Positions 1 to 5,533 of a DNA stretch of 6,571 nt are shown here, piece by piece. Both the position numbers and the translations under genes were made by a program. The notes under the pieces were generated by a model that searched no databases, had not been told where the DNA came from, and saw nothing but the letters and a program-made list of their open reading frames with translations. The DNA is from Lysobacteraceae bacterium (GTDB lineage Bacteria; Pseudomonadota; Gammaproteobacteria; Xanthomonadales; Xanthomonadaceae). Numbering within the stretch: the first letter of the stretch is position 1; each line of letters starts with the position of its first letter. The DNA is taken from NCBI GenBank assembly GCA_003449515.1, contig DMHI01000112.1, positions 1-6,571 on the forward strand, read 5' to 3'.

Positions 1-444
1 ACGCTGACGAACACCCTGCTCGGCCGCGAGAAGATGAAGACGGCGCAAGTGCGCGAGACCGATTCGCGCGGCCGCCACACCACCACCTCGCGCGTGCTGA
101 TCCCGCTGCCGCAGGGCGGCTGCCTGATCGACACGCCGGGCATGCGCGAGTTGAAACTCGTGGGCGAGGAGGACCTGGCCGACAAGGTGTTCGAGGACAT
201 CGAGGCCCTGGCCGAGCATTGCCGCTTTCGCGACTGCGCGCACTTGAACGAGCCCGGCTGCGCGGTGCAGGCGGCGCTCGAGGCGGGCGAGCTTGACGAG
301 GCGCGCTGGGCGCATTACGTGAAGCTGCGTGACGAGCGCGACGCCGCCGCGACCACGCTCGCGGCCCGGCGCCAGGAGGCGCGGCAGGCGCCCAAGGGCG
401 CGCGGCCCCGGCCCGGTGGCAAGGACAAGTACGGGCGGCGGTGA
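1..444 (+). CDS. rsgA: Ribosome small subunit-dependent GTPase A (RsgA/YjeQ), 3' part, 5' end outside window
   Basis: RsgA is a circularly permuted GTPase that acts late in 30S subunit maturation; GTP hydrolysis is stimulated by the 30S subunit. The reading frame is open from base 1, so about 147 C-terminal residues are visible of a family usually 300-350 long. The first codons read TLTNTLLG, which in the family directly follows the GKS of the P-loop, so the OB fold, G4 and most of G1 lie upstream. Visible next are the switch I region (RGRHTTTSR, bases 70-96), the G3 motif DTPG (near base 130) and the RsgA zinc knuckle, C-x4-C-x-H-x5-C (Cys codons at 220, 235 and 259, His at 241). The tail is basic and ends KDKYGRR. 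The gene converges on the STAS gene with a 15-base gap. Identity is firm from G3 plus the zinc knuckle; only the 5' truncation by the window edge is a limit. Confidence 0.95.
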   Translation, partial: TLTNTLLGREKMKTAQVRETDSRGRHTTTSRVLIPLPQGGCLIDTPGMRELKLVGEEDLADKVFEDIEALAEHCRFRDCAHLNEPGCAVQAALEAGELDEARWAHYVKLRDERDAAATTLAARRQEARQAPKGARPRPGGKDKYGRR

Positions 445-459
445 GCGGCTTCCGCGCCG

Positions 460-846
460 TCAGTCCTCGTCGCCGGACAGCACGCGCTTCTGCATCGCGT
501 CAAGGTAGGCGTCGGCTTCGGCGGTGGAGCTGAAGATCTCCGAGAACGGCACCGCCTTCACCAGATCGAAGACCTTGCGGATCTGCGGCTGCGGATTCGC
601 CACCAGCACCTTGCCGCCGCGGGCGGCGAGCGTCTTGCGGGCGCGGAACACGGTGCGCAGGCCGGCCGAGCTGATGTAGTCGAGGTCGGAGAGGTCGAGC
701 ACCAGCAGGCTCACCGCGGTGTCGCCGAGCACCGGCTCGAGTGCGGCGTCGGCGTGCTGGTAGGTGTGGGTGTCGAGGTGGCCGCCGAGGCGGCAGGTGC
801 GCTTGGCACCGCTGCCCTCGATGGCGATGCGCAGATCGTCGCTCAT
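460..846 (-). CDS. STAS-domain protein, anti-sigma factor antagonist-like (SpoIIAA/RsbV family)
   Basis: Small 128-residue cytosolic protein that is almost entirely one STAS domain. In known partner-switching systems such a protein is active when dephosphorylated, binds a target (often an anti-sigma kinase), and is switched off by serine phosphorylation. The hallmark is visible: LLVLDLSDLDYISSAGLRTV at residues 47-66. Aligned by its GL to SpoIIAA (DSSGL), Ser60 is the expected phospho-acceptor and Ser59 takes the place of the usual Asp. A second conserved strand, GGKVLVANPQPQIRKVF, follows at 77-93. The start ATG overlaps the stop of the upstream phosphatase/kinase gene (ATGA), and an AAGGA sits 10 bases upstream inside that gene, so the two are very probably translationally coupled and functionally paired. 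The target is unknown; no sigma or anti-sigma gene is present in the window. The family call is solid, the phosphosite is inferred by alignment. Confidence 0.92.
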   Translation of the reverse strand: MSDDLRIAIEGSGAKRTCRLGGHLDTHTYQHADAALEPVLGDTAVSLLVLDLSDLDYISSAGLRTVFRARKTLAARGGKVLVANPQPQIRKVFDLVKAVPFSEIFSSTAEADAYLDAMQKRVLSGDED

Positions 847-3188
847 GATGGTGGATTCCTTGGAAGCACGAGGGTGAGTCGGTTTCTGTGGTCCTCGCGC
901 CGGTAATCGGCATCGAGGCTGAGGGTCTTGATCAAGTGGACGCCCAAGCCGCCGATCGGACGGTCGGGATCGTCGGCGTCGAGTTCGAGGTCGGGGCGGT
1001 CGAGTGGATTGAAGGCCACACCATCATCGACGATCGACAGCGTGAGGGTGCGTTCGCTGAATGCGAGGTCGACGCTGCAGTCGCTGGCACCACCGTGGTC
1101 GAGGGCGTTCGCCAGCAACTCCTCGAGCACGAGGCGCACATCCGCCTGCCCTTCGGCGTCGATGCCGTGGCCGTCGAGGCAGTCGTCGATGGCGCGATGC
1201 AGGGCTCGCAGGCCGCCGGGCCAGATCGAGAAATGCAGGGGATCGCTGCCGGGGCGCTCCGGCGCCACCAGGCCGACGGCCAGCACGGTGAGGTCATCGG
1301 CCGGTTCCGCCCCGGCGGCAAAGGCCTCGACCGCGGCGACCACGTCGGCGATGCGCTGGGCGGCGCTGCGGCCGGGACGCGCCAGCACCTCGCGCAGTCG
1401 CGTTTCGCCGAACAGCGCGCCGGCGCGGCAGCGCGCCTCGGTCACGCCATCGGTGAAGCAGAACAGCGTGTCGCCGGGCGCGAGCATGCCGGCGTAGCCC
1501 TCGCCATAGGCATCGGGGTCGATGCCGAGCGGCGCGCCGGTATCCATCCCGAACAACTCCACGCGACCATCCGCCCGCACGATGAGGGGCGGCTCGTGGC
1601 CGGCGCTGGCCAGCTCGAACAGGCCGGTGTGCGGATCGATCAGCCCGCACAGCGCGGTGGCGAACATGCAGCTCTCGTTGCCTTCCGCCAGCCGTGGCGC
1701 CGCGCGGGCCAGCATCAGCGCCGGGGCATCGGTGTTGCGTGCGGTGGCCTCGAGCACCGCCACCGTGCGCGCCATGAACAGGGCCGCCGGCACCCCCTTG
1801 TCGCTGATGTCGCCGATGCCGAACCACAGCATCCCGTCCTCGCGCGGGTGGAAGGCGTAGAAGTCGCCGCCCACGCTTTTCGCCGGCTTCAGCGCGGCAT
1901 GGATCTCGAGGTGGCCTTCAGCCACGTTCACGGCGGTCGACGCCGGCAGCATCGACTGCTGCAGGTCGTGCGCGAGCCGCAGCTCGCTGTCGAGCTTCTG
2001 CTGCTCCTGGGCGAGCCGCTGGGCATTGGCCATCTGCTGGCGCAGCGCGGCGTCGGCGGCATCGAGTGCGCGGGCGAGCTGGCCGACCTCGTCGGCGCGC
2101 GCGCGCAGGGCCGGCGGCAGCGCGAAGCCGTCCTGCGCCAGCCGCTGCGCCGCCGCCCCGAGTTGCACCAGCGGCCGGGTCAGGCCACGCGCCAGCGCGT
2201 TGCCGAACAGCGCCAGCAGCGCGATCACCACGAGCGTGGCACCGACGAAGCGCCAGGTCGCCTGTCGCACCGGTGCCAGCGCCACCGCGTCGTCCACGGC
2301 GATGGCCACGCCCCAGTCGTTGCCGAGGGCGATCCGTGCGCCGCGGCGCGCGTCCGGCATCGCCCGCAGCCTCACGGCATCACCGTCGGCTGCGGGCAGC
2401 GCCAGCGCGGGGGCCAGCAGTTCGTCGCGCTCGGCGTTCGAGGGCGGCGGTGTGCCGATCGACAGCCAGGCAGAATCGCCGATCCAGTGCCCGCCCTTGT
2501 GCAGCGCAGCGCGCAGGCGTGGATCGCCGCGCACCGGCGCAAGCACAGCGTGGAAGCGGTCGATGGGCACGTCGAGGCTGATGCGGCCGGACGCCGCGCC
2601 GCCGTCGGTGGCCGCCAGCGGCTGGTGCAGCGTGACCATCCAGCGCCGGCCGGCGGTTTCGTTGAAGTAGGGCGCCGACCAGTGCGGCGCAGCGGCGACG
2701 GCGATCGTCGGGAACGAGCCCGCCGCGGCGGGCCCGATGGCGCCGACGGGCCTGCTGATCGCCGCACCACGCCCGTCCTCGCGGGCATACACCGCCCAGG
2801 TGCGGCCCGGATCCGCCGACGCCTGCAGCGCCAGCAGCCCGCCGGCCACCTGCGGATCGCTGAGCACGGTGGCTTCAAGCAGGGCGATCCGCCGCGCCTG
2901 ATCAGCCTCGGCCACGGCCTGGGCACGGGCCAGCGTCGCGGCGCTCACTTCCACCGCCTGCAGCAAGGCGCGTGTCTCGGCCGCCGCACGCCGAAGCTCG
3001 CGCAGCGCGGCGGCCTCGGCATCGGCCAGCGTGCGGCGCTCGGCCAGGGCATGCAGCGTCAGCCCGCCCGCCGTTGCGGCCAGTGCGCCGAGCACACCGA
3101 ACCACGCGGCGATGCGCGTTTTCAGGCTGTGACGCCAGCCGGGTGACGCTGCGGACACGGCGGGCGGGCGTGAGGAGGGGGCGGGCAT
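843..3188 (-). CDS. Membrane sensor SpoIIE-type phosphatase fused to RsbW-like ATPase/kinase domain
   Basis: Predicted inner-membrane switch protein of 781 residues. Order: short cytosolic N-terminus; TM1 about 26-47; periplasmic region about 48-310 that looks like a double-Cache sensor (WSAPYFNETAGRRWMVTLHQ at 170-189, then GRISLDVPIDRF at 201-212); TM2 about 313-334; HAMP about 332-385; helical linker 385-415; SpoIIE/PP2C phosphatase about 425-640; HATPase_c domain about 650-778. Phosphatase metal ligands appear intact: Asp442 (GGDFYAF), Asp460 (GDISDKG), Asp580 (FTDGVTEA), Asp631/632 (DDLTVL). The ATPase N-box is present (Glu690, Asn694 in LEELLANALDH), with G1 DDG at 721-723 and G2 GGLG at 746-749. 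Inference: the phosphatase would dephosphorylate, and the kinase domain phosphorylate, the STAS protein encoded just downstream. The ligand is unknown. Only a weak Shine-Dalgarno (TAGG) precedes the ATG at 3188; this start gives a complete TM1 and the gene is otherwise unbroken. Confidence 0.92.
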   Translation of the reverse strand: MPAPSSRPPAVSAASPGWRHSLKTRIAAWFGVLGALAATAGGLTLHALAERRTLADAEAAALRELRRAAAETRALLQAVEVSAATLARAQAVAEADQARRIALLEATVLSDPQVAGGLLALQASADPGRTWAVYAREDGRGAAISRPVGAIGPAAAGSFPTIAVAAAPHWSAPYFNETAGRRWMVTLHQPLAATDGGAASGRISLDVPIDRFHAVLAPVRGDPRLRAALHKGGHWIGDSAWLSIGTPPPSNAERDELLAPALALPAADGDAVRLRAMPDARRGARIALGNDWGVAIAVDDAVALAPVRQATWRFVGATLVVIALLALFGNALARGLTRPLVQLGAAAQRLAQDGFALPPALRARADEVGQLARALDAADAALRQQMANAQRLAQEQQKLDSELRLAHDLQQSMLPASTAVNVAEGHLEIHAALKPAKSVGGDFYAFHPREDGMLWFGIGDISDKGVPAALFMARTVAVLEATARNTDAPALMLARAAPRLAEGNESCMFATALCGLIDPHTGLFELASAGHEPPLIVRADGRVELFGMDTGAPLGIDPDAYGEGYAGMLAPGDTLFCFTDGVTEARCRAGALFGETRLREVLARPGRSAAQRIADVVAAVEAFAAGAEPADDLTVLAVGLVAPERPGSDPLHFSIWPGGLRALHRAIDDCLDGHGIDAEGQADVRLVLEELLANALDHGGASDCSVDLAFSERTLTLSIVDDGVAFNPLDRPDLELDADDPDRPIGGLGVHLIKTLSLDADYRREDHRNRLTLVLPRNPPS
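857..861 (-). promoter_or_regulatory. Ribosome binding site of the STAS gene, inside the upstream gene
   Basis: Reads AAGGA on the minus strand, 10 bases before the ATG at 846. It lies in the last codons of the phosphatase/kinase gene. It supports the 846 start and, with the ATGA overlap, allows re-initiation by ribosomes finishing the upstream gene. Confidence 0.6.
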
Positions 3189-3291
3189 GGCTGCCTAGGC
3201 TGCGTCGGCGCGGTACCGGGGGTCAACGGCGGCGGTGCACGGGCGTATGCTCGATCACGGAAACGCCGCTCAGGGAAAGGAGACGCCGCCG
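3189..3291. promoter_or_regulatory. Divergent intergenic region between sensor-phosphatase and QEGLA genes
   Basis: This 103-base gap separates two divergently transcribed genes and must hold the leader of each, and probably both promoters. I see no convincing sigma70 pair. The best fragments are a TATGCT (3246-3251, + strand) without a good -35, and a TTGACC (minus strand, 3226-3221) without a good -10. Two perfect 8-base palindromes, GCCTAGGC (3193-3200) and CGGTACCG (3211-3218), have centres 18 bases apart, and a 6-base one, GTGCAC, is at 3235-3240. In DNA this GC-rich these may be chance. The promoter role is inferred from gene layout, not from recognised elements. Confidence 0.45.
3276..3282 (+). 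promoter_or_regulatory. Ribosome binding site that fixes the QEGLA gene start
   Basis: AAAGGAG, a strong Shine-Dalgarno match, ends 9 bases before the ATG at 3292. It decides in favour of that ATG over the in-frame GTG at 3235 and ATG at 3247, which would place this site inside the coding sequence and have no comparable site of their own. Confidence 0.8.
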
Positions 3292-4608
3292 ATGGCGCCA
3301 CGCGCCGCGTACGACCGCTGGGCCCAGCTCGATGCTCGCCTCGTGCGTGCTTCGCGCCGGCTGCGCCTGCTGCAGGCGGTGAGCTGGACGTCTCCGGTCC
3401 AACGCGAGTTCCTCGAGCGGTGGCGCCGCGGTGTGCGGCGTCTTCCCGAGCCCGACTACCTGCCCGAAGACCACACCGAGGTGCGCGCCGAGCTGCGCGC
3501 GATCGCCCAGGCCTGCGACCGGGACGATCCCCTCGGCCTCTACCTGCGGCGCACGGCGGAGAGCTGGCACACCGCTGCGCTGCTGCTCGAGGGCGTGGGT
3601 ACCGCCGCCGTCACCGAGCACTCGATCCGCCTGTTCGGGCGTCCCGGCGATCCCTTGCCCGGCGGTACGGTGTCGGGCATCGACGCCGCCATGCATTTTG
3701 TCGGCATCGCCGACCAGCTCGACGCCGAGCTGCGCGCGATCGATGCCGACGAGGATGCCGTCGCCGCGGCGCTGGTGCGCGAGCGCCTGCAACAGGACAT
3801 GGACGCCTTCTTCGGGCCAGGCAAGGTGAGCGTCGAACTCGACCCCGACCTGATCGCCAAGGCCGCCGCCGGACCCACCCGCATCCGTCTGCGCGCCGGT
3901 GCCGCCTTCAGCCAGTACGACATCCACCAACTGCGCGAGCACGAGGCCTTCGTGCATACGCTCACCGCGCTCAATGGCCGCGAACAGCCGCATTTCACCT
4001 CGCTGGCGCTCACCTCGCCGCGCATCATCGCCACCCAGGAGGGTCTTGCCACCTTCGCCGAGCTGATCACCGGGCACATCGACATCGAGCGCATGAAACG
4101 CATCAGCCTGCGCATCCTCGCCATCGACATGGCCCTGCGCGGCGCCGATTTCATCGACGTGTTCCGCTTCTTCCTCGACGCCGGCCAGCGCGAGCTGGAG
4201 AGTTTCACCTCGGCGGCGCGCATCTTCCGCGGCGTGCCGGTGACTGGCGGCGCGGCCTTCACCAAGGACGGCGTCTACCTCGCCGGGCTGGTGCGCGTGC
4301 ACACGTTCTTCCGCTGGTGCCTGCGGCAGAAGAAGCTGGCGCTCACGCACCGTCTCTTCGCCGGGAAGATGACGCTCGAGGACGTGTTCGATCTTGCGCC
4401 GGCATTCGAAATCGGTGCCATCGCGCCGCCGCGCCATCTGCCGCCCTGGGCGAAGCGCGCCAACGGCCTTGCCGGGATCCTCGCCTTCTCGCTGTTTGCC
4501 AACACCATCCGGCTCGACCGGGTCGACATCGAACGGCTCGATGCGGTGCCGATGCTGTTCGGCGTCGATGAGCCGAGGGCGCGCGAGGACGGGCGTCAGC
4601 CGGTGTAG
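3292..4608 (+). CDS. DUF1704 / QEGLA-motif protein, probable zinc metallo-carboxypeptidase fold
   Basis: Predicted soluble protein of 438 residues with no signal peptide or membrane segment. It matches the bacterial family annotated as 'flavohemoglobin expression-modulating QEGLA motif protein' (DUF1704), a name that does not describe a biochemical activity. Visible signatures: HEAFVH at 217-222, an HExxxH motif; the name-giving QEGLA at 249-253; then an arginine-rich helix (MKRISLRILAIDMALRG, 268-284) and RIFRG...FTKDGVYLAG at 310-332. From family knowledge, DUF1704 is shared with eukaryotic MATCAP, a tubulin tyrosine carboxypeptidase using an HExxxH motif plus a downstream Glu for zinc. By analogy His217, His222 and Glu250 would bind zinc and Glu218 would be the catalytic base. 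The bacterial substrate is unknown. The start at 3292 is chosen by its strong ribosome binding site. The 3' end overlaps the opposing hydrolase gene by 13 bases. Family call is firm; enzymatic role is inference. Confidence 0.9.
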   Translation: MAPRAAYDRWAQLDARLVRASRRLRLLQAVSWTSPVQREFLERWRRGVRRLPEPDYLPEDHTEVRAELRAIAQACDRDDPLGLYLRRTAESWHTAALLLEGVGTAAVTEHSIRLFGRPGDPLPGGTVSGIDAAMHFVGIADQLDAELRAIDADEDAVAAALVRERLQQDMDAFFGPGKVSVELDPDLIAKAAAGPTRIRLRAGAAFSQYDIHQLREHEAFVHTLTALNGREQPHFTSLALTSPRIIATQEGLATFAELITGHIDIERMKRISLRILAIDMALRGADFIDVFRFFLDAGQRELESFTSAARIFRGVPVTGGAAFTKDGVYLAGLVRVHTFFRWCLRQKKLALTHRLFAGKMTLEDVFDLAPAFEIGAIAPPRHLPPWAKRANGLAGILAFSLFANTIRLDRVDIERLDAVPMLFGVDEPRAREDGRQPV

Positions 4609-5528
4609 AGCGGGCGCACCGGGCGTTCGGCCACCGGCCCGAGCAGCCGGTGCCGGGTCCAGAACGTCATCGCGGCGTCGAGCACGGCGTCGGGCGCTTC
4701 GAGTTGCGGGTAGTGGCCGATGGCGGGCAGTTCGAACAGGTCGTCGCTGCCGAACAGCTCGCGCCAGCGCTCGGCCGCGTGTGCGCCGGAGACCGGATCG
4801 GCGCTGCCATTGATCAGCGCCATCGGCATGGCGACGCGCTCCATCGCGCCCACCCAGCGCGCGCGGTGCTTCTTGCGCTCGGCCATGTAGCGGATCAGTC
4901 GCGGCAGGGCGAGGTGGCCGGCGTCGTGGCGCAGCAGGGCCCACAGGCCATCGACGATGCGCGGATCGGGCGGTGTCTGCGCGCCGAAGATGGCACGCAG
5001 GTTGGCAGCGAAACGCTGCTTGCTGCTCATTCGCGCCACCAGCGGGCCGAGGACCGGCAGCGCCAGCAGCCGCTGCATCGGCCGCGGGCGGTGCAGCTCG
5101 GGGAACAGGCCGCCGTTCAAGAACAGCACCGAGCGCAGCGCCGGCCGCGGCTTGCGCTTGTCGAGCTGGCGCGCGAGCAGCTCCTGCGCGACGGTGTCGC
5201 CGTAATCGTGGGCGAGCACGTGGTAGTCCCACGCCGATTCGCGGCGCAGCAGCCATTCGCACAGTTCGGCCTGCTCGGCGATGCTGTAGCGATGGCCGCG
5301 CGGCTTGGCCGAATCGCCGAAGCCCAGCAGGTCGAGCGTGAGCAGCGAGAAGTGCTGCGACAGCGGCTCCCACAGTGGCGCCCAGTCCCAGCTCGCCGAG
5401 GGGAAGCCGTGGATCAGCAGCAGCAGCGGCAGGCGCGGCTCGACCTGCCGACGCACGAACAGCGGCCCGAGCGGCGTGGACACGCGCTCGCCGCCCTCGC
5501 GCCAGTCACGCAGCTCGTAGAACGACAC
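4596..5528 (-). CDS. Alpha/beta hydrolase with Asp nucleophile, MEST/epoxide hydrolase-like
   Basis: Predicted cytosolic 310-residue alpha/beta hydrolase of ordinary length. The oxyanion-hole motif HGFP is at 40-43 and a DLLGFGDS strand-loop follows at 66-73. The nucleophile elbow reads AHDYGDTVAQELL (106-118), so the nucleophile is Asp108, not Ser. The likely acid is Asp244 (NGSADP) and the base His272 (GHYPQLEAP). An Asp nucleophile is typical of epoxide hydrolases and haloalkane dehalogenases, and the HDYGD(T/I)VAQELL form closely resembles the mammalian imprinted protein MEST and bacterial relatives, whose substrates are not established. The cap domain lies about 140-230. The start is a GTG five bases after the prfC stop, with GGTGGA (5543-5538) nine bases upstream as a possible ribosome binding site, so it is probably cotranscribed with prfC. 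It could be an epoxide hydrolase, a dehalogenase or something else; the substrate cannot be read from the sequence. Confidence 0.9.
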   Translation of the reverse strand: MSFYELRDWREGGERVSTPLGPLFVRRQVEPRLPLLLLIHGFPSASWDWAPLWEPLSQHFSLLTLDLLGFGDSAKPRGHRYSIAEQAELCEWLLRRESAWDYHVLAHDYGDTVAQELLARQLDKRKPRPALRSVLFLNGGLFPELHRPRPMQRLLALPVLGPLVARMSSKQRFAANLRAIFGAQTPPDPRIVDGLWALLRHDAGHLALPRLIRYMAERKKHRARWVGAMERVAMPMALINGSADPVSGAHAAERWRELFGSDDLFELPAIGHYPQLEAPDAVLDAAMTFWTRHRLLGPVAERPVRPLYTG

Positions 5529-5533
5529 CGGGC

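Noticed and set aside
436..459. Possible bidirectional terminator between rsgA and the STAS gene (GCGG-CTT-CCGC)
   Set aside because: The stem is only four base pairs with a three-base loop and there is no T-tract on either strand; GC-rich sequence gives such hairpins by chance.
888..3146. A 752-codon open frame on the + strand antisense to nearly all of the sensor-phosphatase gene
   Set aside because: The opposing frame has clear domains and motifs; this one translates to low-complexity Arg/Gly/Ala/His-rich sequence with no recognisable family. Long antisense frames are expected in DNA this GC-rich, where stop codons are rare.
3235..3291. N-terminal extension of the QEGLA protein from the GTG at 3235 or the ATG at 3247
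   Set aside because: The strong AAAGGAG at 3276-3282 is well spaced for the ATG at 3292 and would lie inside the coding sequence if an earlier start were used.
3223..5373. A 716-codon open frame on the minus strand across the QEGLA and hydrolase genes
   Set aside because: It is antisense to the well-supported QEGLA gene and out of frame with the hydrolase, has no recognisable domain, and is explained by high GC content.
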